64,000 nt of DNA, from assembly GCF_001463905.1 (NCBI RefSeq), contig NZ_BBWR01000011.1:1-64000 (forward strand), given 5' to 3'. Both the position numbers and the translations under genes were made by a program. Below are positions 15,730 through 24,159 of the stretch, one piece after another. Source of the DNA: Aureimonas frigidaquae. Lineage in GTDB: Bacteria > Pseudomonadota > Alphaproteobacteria > Rhizobiales > Rhizobiaceae. Positions within the stretch are counted from its first letter, which is position 1; every line of letters begins with the position of its first letter. The notes below the pieces were generated by a model. That model was not told the origin of the DNA, did no database searches, and worked only from the letters and a program-made list of their open reading frames with translations.

Positions 15730-17658
15730 TCACGCTGCGCCCGCTTCCAGGCGCTTGCGCTGGAAGCCGATGCGGCTTTGCGGTTGGCGCAGGGGGATGG
15801 CCGAAGTGTCGGAGAGCGCTTCGCCGATCGCCTGCGCGATGGAGCCTGCCACGAAGTCGGCATTGGTCGTATCCGGGGACATGGCCGCCCCGCGGTCTTC
15901 CGCGGCGTCGGGCACAAGGAGGCCGATGCGGATGTTGGGGCGCATGCGCTTTAACCGGCGCACAACCTGGCGCGCCTGGGGCAAGGAACGTGGGTTCAGG
16001 TAGACGACGACGATGGCGTCCGCCTTGACGCTCGGCAAGGCCTGGATGCGGTCGAGGCGCAGCGTCTGGTGATTGGCTGTCTCGGCCTCCGCGCCGAGCA
16101 CTTCCAGGCACTGGGCGACCATCATGGCGGCGGCGTCGTCGAGATCGCCGCGCCCGCCCATGCACAGGACGGTCTTGCCCGTCCCGTCGGGGGCGGCGGA
16201 GGCCAGTGTGTCCTGGCGCTTGGTCCATTCGACCTTGGCGTCTTCCGAGGCCTCGACGTCGTTTTCCTCTTCCTCGGCAATATCGTTCAGATTGGCGATG
16301 AGGTCGTGCACCGTGTCGCGGACCTGAACCCGCTGCACATCGCTCAACACGCCGCGCTGCCGGTCCTTTTCCCCCAGGATCAGCGCCGGGACGCCGATCT
16401 CGTCGTAGAAGTCCACCAGATACTCTTCCGCCAGGTAGGTCTCCGCATGGTCGGTCGCCTCCTCCGGATCGCCCGCCAGAAGGCGCTGGTACAGCCGGGC
16501 ATGCGGCTCCAGCACCGGCTCGTTGCCGAGGAGCACGTTCAGATACGAAAATTGCGGGACATGCCGGCCGAGCACCACCAGGCACACCGTCAGCGGCGTC
16601 GACAACAGCAGGCCGAGCGGGCCCCAAAGCCATGTCCAAAAGATTGCCGCGACGATGATGGCGAGCGAGGACAGCCCCGTGCGCGACCCGTAGAGCCAGG
16701 GCTCCACGATGTTGTTGCTGATCAGCTCCATGCCGATGAAGAGCGCTGCCGTCCACAAGAGGAGGCTCCAGCCGGGCGCCACGGCCACGGCCAGGAAGAG
16801 CGGCAGGACCATGCCGAGAATCGGCCCGACATAGGGGATGAAGCGCAGCACCAGGGTGAGCGATCCCCAGAGCAGGGCATTGGGAATGCCGAGAAGCCAC
16901 AGACCCACCGTGATGGGCACGGCATAGAGCGTGTTGACGAGAAGCTGCGCCAGGAGATAGCGCCCCACACGGCGCCCGGCATCCTGGAGCGCCTGCGTCG
17001 TGCGGTGCAGATCGTCATAGCCGACAAGCCGGATGAAGCGGTCGCGCAGCTCCTCGCGTTCGAGAAGCATGAAGATGACGAGCACGATGATCAGGCCGAG
17101 CGTGGCGAAGGGACTGATCAGCGGGACGATATAGCTCAAAAGCGTGGTGATGGGGCTCGTACGGTCGATGATCTCCACCGGCATGGGGGCTTGCGCGTCC
17201 ACGACCGCCTGACCCTGGTTCAACTGCGCCCCCACATTCTGCACGGCGGTGGTGATGCGTGACAGAATACCCTCTCCCGCGCCCATTTCCTGCAGATTGC
17301 GCACCTTGGCGATGATATTGGCCTGGTAGCTCGGAATGTTCTGGGCAAGCCCCGCCACCTGCGCGCCCACCACCGCGCTGTAGACGCCGATCAGCGCAAA
17401 GGCGAAGCCGACCGACAGGACCACGGCCAGGATGCGCGGCACATGGCGCTTGCGCAGGAAGGACACGACGGGCGCCAGGGCGAAGGTCAGGAGCAGGCCG
17501 ATCGCCAGGGGCTGGAGTACGTCCCGCGCGACGTAGAGAATCGCCGCTGCCGCGATCAGGATGACGACGGCCGAGACACCCTGTGCCGGGCGCTGCGCCA
17601 TGTCCGCCGGTTTGGCGGTAGCGGCTGCCGGAACTCGGTCGCTGCGCAGCTCGCTCAT
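15730..17658 (-). CDS. AI-2E family (PerM-type) transporter with large cytosolic C-terminal domain
   Basis: 642 residues. Residues about 25-345 are the membrane part of the AI-2E/PerM family, with two N-terminal helices, a long extracytoplasmic stretch, and the family signature LRFIPYVGPILG followed by IGMELISNNIVEPWLYGSRTG. The family usually ends near residue 350-400; here some 290 further residues form a soluble tail. It contains an acidic linker (IAEEEENDVEASEDAK) and an alpha/beta stretch (GKTVLCMGGRGDLDDAAAMM, later ADAIVVVYLNP) that looks Rossmann-like. The exported substrate is unknown. The start at 17658 follows GGAGGA about 10 bases away. It ends 40 bases from tRNA-Thr, facing it. 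Confidence 0.85.
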   Translation of the reverse strand: MSELRSDRVPAAATAKPADMAQRPAQGVSAVVILIAAAAILYVARDVLQPLAIGLLLTFALAPVVSFLRKRHVPRILAVVLSVGFAFALIGVYSAVVGAQVAGLAQNIPSYQANIIAKVRNLQEMGAGEGILSRITTAVQNVGAQLNQGQAVVDAQAPMPVEIIDRTSPITTLLSYIVPLISPFATLGLIIVLVIFMLLEREELRDRFIRLVGYDDLHRTTQALQDAGRRVGRYLLAQLLVNTLYAVPITVGLWLLGIPNALLWGSLTLVLRFIPYVGPILGMVLPLFLAVAVAPGWSLLLWTAALFIGMELISNNIVEPWLYGSRTGLSSLAIIVAAIFWTWLWGPLGLLLSTPLTVCLVVLGRHVPQFSYLNVLLGNEPVLEPHARLYQRLLAGDPEEATDHAETYLAEEYLVDFYDEIGVPALILGEKDRQRGVLSDVQRVQVRDTVHDLIANLNDIAEEEENDVEASEDAKVEWTKRQDTLASAAPDGTGKTVLCMGGRGDLDDAAAMMVAQCLEVLGAEAETANHQTLRLDRIQALPSVKADAIVVVYLNPRSLPQARQVVRRLKRMRPNIRIGLLVPDAAEDRGAAMSPDTTNADFVAGSIAQAIGEALSDTSAIPLRQPQSRIGFQRKRLEAGAA

Positions 17659-17788
17659 TCCCGCAATCCTCCACTGATCGGTCGCAGGAGGCATATAGGC
17701 GCGCAACAGACGTCAGCGAGCAGCGCCAAGGCCCGGCCGCGCAATAAATTGTCGCATGCCGAACGCGGCCCGCTACGAGGCCGATGGG

Positions 17789-18526
17789 TCAACGCAAGGC
17801 GAGCGTTCCGACGGCCGGCAGCTTGATGCCGAGCCGCTCGAAATCGATGCCGGCGGCAAGCCCCAGAAGATTGACCTCGATCCCGCTGGCGGTGCCGACC
17901 GTGACGCCCGCATAGCCACCGAGCGAGGCGCGAAAATCCCGCCCGTCGGGTGTCAGACCGAAGGTGCCCCAGCCGGGCGCATAATCCTTGCCCACCGCAT
18001 TGGGTGGCAATCGGCCGCCGAAGCCCGGGACGGCATTGAGGACATAGGCCACGAAGCTGTTCGAGTTGGGTCCGGGCCAGATCCGGTAGGCCCCCATTTC
18101 CCGGTACGGATAGGCCGCGATGGCCGCGTCGAACTGCGGCAGCATGGCGATTGCGTCCGATCCTGTCACCGCATGCACGATGAAGGGCGGGTTGGAGTAC
18201 CAGTAGCCGTCCGCTTCGTACTGGTCACGGCGGATGGGCATGCCCCACCCGACCTTGTCGTAGCGCTCGTAGCGGTCCTGGTCCGGGCGCTTGAGGATCA
18301 GCCAGCTGTGCACGGAGAGCGCCCCCTTCAGCCCGCCGGTCCGGGCCGCCAGAACATAGATGGCGGCCTGGCCGCGCTCCGGCGGCGGCAGAAGCCCGGC
18401 CGAGCTCCAGCTTGCGTTGCGCCAGCTTGCAGGATGATCGCCCAGCGACCACCAGCCCAGGCCCAGGAGAACCGGCAGGACGAACAGGCAGGCAAACGCC
18501 GCCGAAACACCGCGGACGATCGTCAT
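17789..18526 (-). CDS. DUF3750 family protein
   Basis: 245 residues. An N-terminal hydrophobic segment (about residues 5-27, VSAAFACLFVLPVLLGLGWW) acts as a membrane anchor or signal. The body carries the DUF3750 pattern: YVLAARTGGLKGALSVHSWL, a charged strand around DRYERYDKVGWG, then YRIWPGPNSNSF with a conserved Asn/Ser and GKDYAPGWGTFGLTPDGRDF. The histidine and asparagine-serine positions hint at an envelope hydrolase, but no function is established. The true start is the ATG at 18526, since further upstream the frame runs antisense through bluB. The ribosome site is weak. Confidence 0.75.
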   Translation of the reverse strand: MTIVRGVSAAFACLFVLPVLLGLGWWSLGDHPASWRNASWSSAGLLPPPERGQAAIYVLAARTGGLKGALSVHSWLILKRPDQDRYERYDKVGWGMPIRRDQYEADGYWYSNPPFIVHAVTGSDAIAMLPQFDAAIAAYPYREMGAYRIWPGPNSNSFVAYVLNAVPGFGGRLPPNAVGKDYAPGWGTFGLTPDGRDFRASLGGYAGVTVGTASGIEVNLLGLAAGIDFERLGIKLPAVGTLALR

Positions 18527-18652
18527 GTCGTTCGGCACGCTCCATTGTGATTGCCGTCGCAGTGAGGCAAGCACCGTTTGTGCCGCGCCATTCGGGCCAA
18601 GTTGCGGCGGAACGGCGCAGCCCTGCCGCGCCCCTTGGAAGGACGGAGCCGC

Positions 18653-19300
18653 ATGATGGACGAGGGGCACGAACCGGTCTTCGATCCCGCCTTCCGGGCA
18701 GACTTCGCTCGGCTCCTGGAATGGCGCCGCGACGTGCGGCGCTTCGAGACGACACCCCTGCCCGGCGGCACGTTCGAGCGGCTCGTGGCGCAGGCCGCCT
18801 GTGCGCCGTCGGTCGGGCTGAGCCAGCCATGGCGTTTCGTCCTCGTCGAAAGCGCTGCCGCACGCCGGGCGGTGCGCAACTCCTTCGAGCGCTGTAATGA
18901 AGATGCCCTGTCCAGCCTGTCCGGTGAGCGGGCGGCACTCTACGCCCGGCTCAAACTCGCCGGCCTGGACGAGGCGCCGTGCCAGTTTGCCCTGTTCTGC
19001 GATCGGGCGACCCGCAAGGGGCACGGGCTCGGCTGCCGCACCATGCCACAGACGCTGGACTATTCCACCGTCATGGCGCTGCACACGCTCTGGCTCGCCG
19101 CACGGGCCGAGGGGATCGGGCTCGGCTGGGTCTCGATCCTTAACCCGGACGAAGTCCGCGCCGCGCTGACGCCGCCCGCGGCGTGGCATTTCATCGGCTA
19201 TTTCTGCGTGGGTTACCCCCGTCAATCCTCGAACGTGCCGGAGCTCGAAAGCGCGGGCTGGGAAGAGCGCGCCGCACTCCCGGAAATCCTTTGCCGATAG
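18653..19300 (+). CDS. bluB: 5,6-dimethylbenzimidazole synthase
   Basis: 215 residues of flavin reductase fold. BluB markers are LEWRRDVRRFE near the N-terminus, CAPSVGLSQPWRFVLV for flavin binding, LAARAEGIGLGWVSIL, and the C-terminal FIGYFCVGYP. The enzyme uses O2 and reduced FMN to fragment FMN into 5,6-dimethylbenzimidazole, the lower ligand of cobalamin, which CobT (encoded at 51.5 kb) activates. GGAAGGA and CGGAG precede the ATG at 18653; a second ATG follows at once at 18656. It sits apart from the cob cluster, divergent from the DUF3750 gene. Confidence 0.93.
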   Translation: MMDEGHEPVFDPAFRADFARLLEWRRDVRRFETTPLPGGTFERLVAQAACAPSVGLSQPWRFVLVESAAARRAVRNSFERCNEDALSSLSGERAALYARLKLAGLDEAPCQFALFCDRATRKGHGLGCRTMPQTLDYSTVMALHTLWLAARAEGIGLGWVSILNPDEVRAALTPPAAWHFIGYFCVGYPRQSSNVPELESAGWEERAALPEILCR

Positions 19301-19416
19301 GCTACCTCTTATGATTAGCTAAGACTTGATTGCTGCGGCCCGACGCGGTGAAATTGCGCTAAAGTGTCACAGTGTTTTCAAGGGTCGAAACAGGAGGTCG
19401 GGTCATTCCAGGCGAT

Positions 19417-20571
19417 ATGTCCGCAGTTGACGATGCCAAGGTCGCGCGCCAGGCCGCGCTCGTGTCCTACGGCATTCTGGATACGCCCGCCGAGACCGAC
19501 TTCGACGACCTGGTGAAAATTGCCGCAGATGTCTGCGAGGCGCCGATGGCGCTGGTCAATCTGGTGGCGCAGGATCGCCAGTTCCGCAAGGCCGAGCTGG
19601 GGCTGGACACGGCGCGCATGCCGGATCGGATCGCCTTCTGCGACCATGCCGTAGAGGCCGGCCCCCTGCTGTTGGTTCACGACGCGCTGGCCGATCCGCG
19701 CTTTGCGCAGGATCCCGACATCGTCGCGGCCGGCTTTCGCTTCTATGCCGGCGCGGTTCTGACATCGCCCGGCGGGCACGCACTCGGGACGATCTGCGTC
19801 CTCGACACCGTCCCGCGCAGCCTCAGCGAACATCAGATCCGCACGCTGCGCATGCTGGCGCGCACCGCCGTGGCGCAGCTCGAAATGCGCCGGCTGATCG
19901 CCGAGCGCGACGCCAGCATCGAGGAGCTGCGGGAGGCGAACCGGCGGCGCGCCGTGCTGACGGGGGAGCTGTCGCACCGCATGAAGAACACGCTGGCCGT
20001 GGTTCAATCCATCGTCGGACAGAGTTTCCGCACCGCGAGCTCGCTCGAAAATGCGCGCAACGCCGTGGCGAGCCGCCTGTCGGCGCTGGCCCGTGCCCAG
20101 GATCTTCTGACGGGATCGGTCTCCACCAGCACCAGCATCGCCGATACGGTGGAAGCGGCCCTTGTGCCGCATCGTGACAAGGACGAGCGGATCCGCGTTC
20201 AGGGGCCGCAAGCCTTCCTGAACGAGCAACAGACCATGGGGCTGACCCTGGCCATCCACGAACTCGCCACCAATGCCTGGAAATACGGCTCGCTCAGCGC
20301 TGCGGGCGGCCATGTCTCCATCGGCTGGACGGCGACGGAGGATGGCGCCTTCACCTTCCGTTGGGCGGAAATGGGCGGCCCGAGCGTTTCGGCGCCCGAG
20401 CGGCGCGGCTTCGGCACGCGGCTCCTGCAACGCATCGTGGCCAGCTATTTCGGGGGGGCGGCGCAGTTGAGCTTCGAGCCGACGGGCCTCGTCTTCGAAC
20501 TGACCGGACGGCTGGAGGAGATCGTCCCCACCGGAGATCAGGCGGCAGCCAATGCCAGCAATTCTTCGTAG
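19417..20571 (+). CDS. GAF-domain HWE-family sensor histidine kinase
   Basis: 384 residues. A GAF sensor domain spans about 20-160 (YGILDTPAETDFDDLVKIAA through GTICVLDTVPR), followed by a short coiled coil. The H-box is ELSHRMKNTLAVVQSIV with His187, and the ATP-binding domain has IHELATNAWKYGSL and FRWAEMGGP. His before the Glu of the N-box and W-x-E in the G1 region define the HWE family. No transmembrane helix is visible, so it is a cytosolic sensor. A strong AGGAGGT lies 18 bases before the ATG at 19417 but only 6 bases before an in-frame ATT at 19405, leaving the start unsettled; a GTG at 19372 lacks a ribosome site. Its 3' end overlaps a response regulator on the other strand. Confidence 0.88.
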   Translation: MSAVDDAKVARQAALVSYGILDTPAETDFDDLVKIAADVCEAPMALVNLVAQDRQFRKAELGLDTARMPDRIAFCDHAVEAGPLLLVHDALADPRFAQDPDIVAAGFRFYAGAVLTSPGGHALGTICVLDTVPRSLSEHQIRTLRMLARTAVAQLEMRRLIAERDASIEELREANRRRAVLTGELSHRMKNTLAVVQSIVGQSFRTASSLENARNAVASRLSALARAQDLLTGSVSTSTSIADTVEAALVPHRDKDERIRVQGPQAFLNEQQTMGLTLAIHELATNAWKYGSLSAAGGHVSIGWTATEDGAFTFRWAEMGGPSVSAPERRGFGTRLLQRIVASYFGGAAQLSFEPTGLVFELTGRLEEIVPTGDQAAANASNSS

Positions 20572-20879
20572 CGATAGGGCTTGACCAGGAAGACGGCCCC
20601 CGGCGGCAGCGCGTCGCGGCCGGGGTGCTGACGCCCGGACAGGATGACAATGCGCGTCTGCCCGCCGCGGCGCGCCACCTTCTGCGCCAGGTCCAGCCCG
20701 TCGATCCCGCCGGGCATGTTCACATCCGTATAGACGACGTCGTAGCCCGTTCCACGCTCGATCATGTCCCAGGCATCGTCACCACTCGCCGCCTCATGGA
20801 CGGTGATGCCGTTGTCTTCCAGGAAATCCACCAGAGCCATGCGGACCATGGGCTCGTCTTCGACGACCAATGCCAGCAA
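20538..20879 (-). CDS. Single-domain response regulator, convergent with HWE kinase
   Basis: About 113 residues, one receiver domain and nothing else. VVEDEPMVRMAL gives the acidic pocket, VVYTDVNMPGG the phospho-acceptor aspartate, IVILSGRQ the Ser switch position, and FLVKPYRYEELL the lysine. This is the pattern of regulators paired with HWE kinases. The start is unclear: the only usual codon is TTG at 20879, with no ribosome site, and the frame is open a little further upstream (codons reading GCAEL before it). The last 34 bases overlap the 3' end of the kinase on the opposite strand, so the pair is convergent and probably functionally linked. Confidence 0.85.
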   Translation of the reverse strand: MLALVVEDEPMVRMALVDFLEDNGITVHEAASGDDAWDMIERGTGYDVVYTDVNMPGGIDGLDLAQKVARRGGQTRIVILSGRQHPGRDALPPGAVFLVKPYRYEELLALAAA

Positions 20880-20883
20880 TTCT
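20549..20883. repeat. 17-bp direct repeat bracketing the response regulator gene
   Basis: CCAATGCCAGCAATTCT occurs at 20549-20565 and again at 20867-20883, in the same orientation, at the two ends of the receiver gene. Read in the gene's frame, both copies encode ELLAL. Recombination between them would remove 318 bp, almost exactly the gene. It could also be chance similarity of two leucine-alanine stretches. Confidence 0.6.
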
Positions 20884-21044
20884 GCACACCCGACACACTG
20901 CGTTGCGATAAAAGCTAGGACACGTCCCGCTCGCGTAAAGGCGCCTGACTAAGGTGGCATGAATGGGCGGTCAAGCCGGGCCTGCAGGTCGGTCTTTGTT
21001 AACGAAGCGCGTGCCATCCTGCCCACCATGCCGACGGGGGACTG

Positions 21045-21779
21045 ATGGTCAAGAAGACGCGACGCAAACCGGCCCGACGCGCCGCGCCGCAACGGTCCGG
21101 CATCGGAGCCGGGTGGTGGCTCACCGCAATCGTGGCGGTGGGCTTGGCGGTGCACGGCGCCAATCCCGCCCTGTTCCGCTCGGCGCAAAGCCGCGTGGAG
21201 GCGCTTCTGGCCGGTGAGCCAAAACGAGAGCCGGCGCGCATGGCCGCCCGTCCCGCGCCGGAACGCAAGGTCGAGCCCGCACCCCGCCGCGAAGCATCCC
21301 GCGCGCCTGCGGAACCGACCCGCAGGAGTCCGGACGCCGCGTCCGGGCAGGCCAGGGCTCCGGCGGCAAATCCCGTCCCGGCGGCCAATGTGCCGGTACG
21401 GCCGACGGTTCGGCCCGTTCTGCCAACGCCCCGTGTCGCCGCTGTTCCGACGGGCGGTCGGGCTCCGGCCCTGACCGCTGCCCGCACGCCCCTCCACGCG
21501 GAGCCGAGCGCGCGCTCGGGTGTGCGCACGACCTTGGAAGCCGGCAGGGCGTTGAAGGTCATCGAGGCCCGGGGCACATGGCGCCGGGTGGAGGCGGGAA
21601 TTTTCACCGGCTGGATCGAGGCCAATGCCCTGCGCGGCACTGGCACTGGCACTGGAACCGGCACGGGCACGCGCAATGGTGCGGCCGCGCTCCCCGCCGC
21701 CATGACCGCACCCACCGTGCGGACACCGACGCGGCAGACGCCGCCCCGCCCGCAGGCGGACGTGACCGGGAGCCGCTGA
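21045..21779 (+). CDS. Membrane-anchored protein with SH3-like domain and Ala/Pro/Arg-rich stalk
   Basis: 244 residues. After a very basic start (VKKTRRKPARRAAPQRSG) comes one transmembrane helix (about residues 22-40, WWLTAIVAVGLAVHGA), then a roughly 100-residue low-complexity stalk rich in Ala, Pro and Arg. A compact domain at about residues 145-195 (HAEPSARSGVRTTLEAGRA, then WRRVEAGIFTGWIEA) looks like a bacterial SH3 domain. Next follows a Gly-Thr repeat encoded by a DNA hexamer repeat. Such proteins tend to hold peptidoglycan or other envelope components, but I cannot name a function. It is convergent with the DUF808 gene. Confidence 0.65.
   Translation: MVKKTRRKPARRAAPQRSGIGAGWWLTAIVAVGLAVHGANPALFRSAQSRVEALLAGEPKREPARMAARPAPERKVEPAPRREASRAPAEPTRRSPDAASGQARAPAANPVPAANVPVRPTVRPVLPTPRVAAVPTGGRAPALTAARTPLHAEPSARSGVRTTLEAGRALKVIEARGTWRRVEAGIFTGWIEANALRGTGTGTGTGTGTRNGAAALPAAMTAPTVRTPTRQTPPRPQADVTGSR
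21636..21670 (+). repeat. Hexanucleotide tandem repeat inside SH3-like gene
   Basis: Almost six copies of GGCACT and its variants (three perfect, then GGAACC, GGCACG and a partial GGCAC). Because the unit is six bases, copy-number change keeps the frame and only alters the length of the (Gly-Thr)n tract. Confidence 0.8.
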
Positions 21780-21788
21780 GCCGGCCGA

Positions 21789-22760
21789 TCAATGGCCGCC
21801 GCGCATGCCGAGCGCCGGCTGCACGATCCGGTGCACCAGAAAGACGATGACGAGACCGACCGCCAGGCCGATGAGCGCGGCGATGAAGGCGCCCGCCACC
21901 CAAGATGCGACACCGGCGATCTGTGGCAGCGCCTGCGCGGCGGCATCGGACATCGCGTGCATGACATGGCCCGGCGCGTTCACCTGCCAGCTTTCCAGTG
22001 CGTGCACCAGGATCCCGCCACCGACCCACAGCATGGCGACGGTTCCCACGGCCGCCAGCAGCTTCAAAAACCCCGGCATGCCCTTGACGAGGCCCCGGCC
22101 AATACCCCGGACCACCGACCCGAAGACCGGCGTGCGCACGCGGCTTGCCGCCATGGCGACACCGACATCGTCCGCCTTCACGATGATGGCGACAAGCCCA
22201 TACACGCAAACGGTGACCATGACCGCGACCACCGCCAGGACCACGGCGCGCATCCAGATGGAATCGGCATCGATCGTGGCGAGCGTCAGCGCCATGATTT
22301 CTGCGGACAGGATGAAGTCGGTCCGGATCGCGGAGGCGATCTTCGCGTCCTCCTGTGCGAGGGCGTCTCCCACCGGCTTTGCCGCGGGATCGGGACCGGC
22401 ATGCGGCATCGTGTATTCGAGCAGCTTCTCGGCGCCTTCGTAGCACAGGTAGAAACCGCCCAGCATCAGAAGCGGCATGATCAGCCATGGGGCGAATGCA
22501 CTGAGGAGCAAGGCGGCCGGCAGCAGGAACAAAAGCTTGTTGCGCAAGGAGCCGAGCGTGATGCGCCAGACGATGGGCAGCTCGCGCTCGGCGGCAAAGC
22601 CGACCACGTAGCGCGGGGTCACGGCCGTATCGTCGATGACGATGCCGGCAGCCTTCAGCCCCGCCCGCCCGGACTGCGCCACGACGTCGTCGAGCGAGGC
22701 CGCCGCCACCTTGGCGATGGCCGCCACGTCATCCAGAAGTGCCAGAAGACCCGTCGCCAT
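21789..22760 (-). CDS. DUF808 (YedI-type) inner-membrane protein
   Basis: 323 residues. The N-terminus ATGLLALLDDVAAIAKVAAA and the following DDTAVTPRYVVGF are diagnostic of DUF808/YedI. Several membrane helices follow (around residues 75-105, 170-195, 205-230, 235-260 and 290-315), with FYLCYEGAEKLLEY between the first ones. Function is unknown across the family. It starts 88 bases after the end of the GlsB gene on the same strand, but a terminator separates the two, so it is probably expressed on its own. Confidence 0.88.
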   Translation of the reverse strand: MATGLLALLDDVAAIAKVAAASLDDVVAQSGRAGLKAAGIVIDDTAVTPRYVVGFAAERELPIVWRITLGSLRNKLLFLLPAALLLSAFAPWLIMPLLMLGGFYLCYEGAEKLLEYTMPHAGPDPAAKPVGDALAQEDAKIASAIRTDFILSAEIMALTLATIDADSIWMRAVVLAVVAVMVTVCVYGLVAIIVKADDVGVAMAASRVRTPVFGSVVRGIGRGLVKGMPGFLKLLAAVGTVAMLWVGGGILVHALESWQVNAPGHVMHAMSDAAAQALPQIAGVASWVAGAFIAALIGLAVGLVIVFLVHRIVQPALGMRGGH

Positions 22761-22782
22761 ACCCGTCCCACCTCGTCAGCCG

Positions 22783-22816
22783 GCAAAACAAAACCCGCCC
22801 GACAATGCCGGGCGGG
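22783..22816 (-). terminator. Rho-independent terminator after the GlsB gene
   Basis: Read on the minus strand, an 8-bp stem CCCGCCCG/CGGGCGGG (22794-22801 with 22809-22816) with a 7-base loop is followed at once by a T-rich tract (TTTTGTTTT). It lies 33 bases past the GlsB stop. This is the clearest classical terminator in the window. Confidence 0.88.
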
Positions 22817-22848
22817 CCGAAGAGTTCCTTATCAACCGCAAGTCCGCG

Positions 22849-23109
22849 TCAGTGGCGGACGCGGTTTCCCCGAAGGGCGCGCGCAATGGCGATGAGGATA
22901 CAGGCGCCGATGAAGCCGGCGATCAGGTAGCCGAGCCAGCCGCCGAACGACACGCCCAACAGACCGAAGAGGAAGCTCGCGACCGCGGCTCCGATGATGC
23001 CGAGGATGATGTTCATGAACACCCCCGTATCGCTTTTCATGAATATCGTAGCCAGCCACCCTGCAAGACCGCCGATGATGATTGCCGCAATCCAACCTAC
23101 GCCGTCCAT
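22849..23109 (-). CDS. GlsB/YeaQ/YmgE family small membrane protein
   Basis: 86 residues and three hydrophobic helices with glycine-rich packing motifs: GWIAAIIIGGLAGWLA at the N-terminus, then NIILGIIGAAVASFLFGLLG and GWLGYLIAGFIGACILIAIA. This is the transglycosylase-associated/GlsB family, often induced by stress; its biochemical role is unsettled. AGGAGAGTG stands just before the ATG at 23109 and excludes the longer frame. A strong terminator follows. Confidence 0.92.
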   Translation of the reverse strand: MDGVGWIAAIIIGGLAGWLATIFMKSDTGVFMNIILGIIGAAVASFLFGLLGVSFGGWLGYLIAGFIGACILIAIARALRGNRVRH

Positions 23110-23337
23110 AACACTCTCCTGAACAAGACCTTCGGCACAGGAAGTGAAGCGCAACGGCCCTTCGTCAAGAAGCGGCATCTGAAAATACGGCTTTTATGTG
23201 CGCGATGCCGCGTGGAAAGCATGATAAAGGCTCCGATCCGGCCTGTCCGCCCGTCCGAAAACGTTCGAGGGTAGACTGCGCTGCAATGACCGACGTGCCG
23301 TTCCGCCCGTCGATCATCCGCGAAAGGACCTGATCGG

Positions 23338-24156
23338 ATGAAGACACTGTCGCGCCTCCTGTCGATGCGCTCCGGGCGATCCGATCGGGCGGGCCGCAAG
23401 GTCCATGCGCGGCTCTCCCTCCCCTGGCCGACAGGCCCGGTCTATGCCGTGGGCGATGTCCATGGCAGCCTCGATGCCCTTCTGGACCTGGAACGGGAGA
23501 TCCTGCGCGACGCGGCGCATTTTCCAGGCCCCAAATGCATTATCATGCTGGGCGACTACGTGGATCGCGGACCGTCCTCGGCGCAGGTGATCGAGCATCT
23601 CATCCAGCCGCTGGCGCAGGACATGACCCGCCTCTGCCTTGCCGGCAACCATGAACTGGTCATGCTGGACTATCTGGACGGCCGGGCGAGGCTCGAGGAT
23701 TGGCTCGGCTACGGGGGCGACAAGACGCTTACGTCCTATGGGCTGGACCTGACCCGCCTGCAGCAGATCTCCAGCCCGGCCGAGCGCGATGCACTCATCC
23801 GGCAGAACATACCGCAGACGCACCAGACCTTCTTGCGGCACCTTGCCATTCTGGTGGACATGCCGGGCTTTCGCTTCGTGCATGCGGGCTACCGGCCGGA
23901 CAAGCCACTCGGCCGGCAATCGGACTGGGATCTGGCGACCGTGCGGGACGCCTTCTACCGCCGGTCGGCGGCCTGCGAGCGCATCGTCGTTCATGGTCAT
24001 ACGCCGAGGGACGAGCCCGTCCAGGCGGAGCGGCGCATCGGGATCGATACGGGCGCCTGCTTCACCGGCCGCCTGACGGGCCTGCGCCTGTGGCACAATA
24101 CCGGGCGTTTCCTGTCGAACCGGCCGGGCGGCAGCATCCGGCCGGCCATCGCCTGA
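23338..24156 (+). CDS. Metallophosphoesterase (PPP-type serine/threonine phosphatase or Ap4A hydrolase-like)
   Basis: 272 residues. All metal-site motifs of the PPP family are present and in order: YAVGDVHGSLDALL, MLGDYVDRGPSS, LAGNHELVML, then a histidine in FVHAGYRP and another in VVHGHTPRDEP. Bacterial members dephosphorylate proteins or cleave diadenosine tetraphosphate; I cannot separate these. There is no signal peptide, so it is cytosolic. It is convergent with exoP, only three bases between the stops, so a role in undoing ExoP phosphorylation is tempting but unsupported: that normally falls to a different phosphatase family. AAAGGA precedes the ATG. Confidence 0.88.
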   Translation: MKTLSRLLSMRSGRSDRAGRKVHARLSLPWPTGPVYAVGDVHGSLDALLDLEREILRDAAHFPGPKCIIMLGDYVDRGPSSAQVIEHLIQPLAQDMTRLCLAGNHELVMLDYLDGRARLEDWLGYGGDKTLTSYGLDLTRLQQISSPAERDALIRQNIPQTHQTFLRHLAILVDMPGFRFVHAGYRPDKPLGRQSDWDLATVRDAFYRRSAACERIVVHGHTPRDEPVQAERRIGIDTGACFTGRLTGLRLWHNTGRFLSNRPGGSIRPAIA

Positions 24157-24159
24157 GCG

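Noticed and set aside
18527-19225. Upstream extension of the DUF3750 frame on the minus strand
   Set aside because: It is antisense to bluB and lacks DUF3750 features; the membrane anchor starts at the ATG at 18526.
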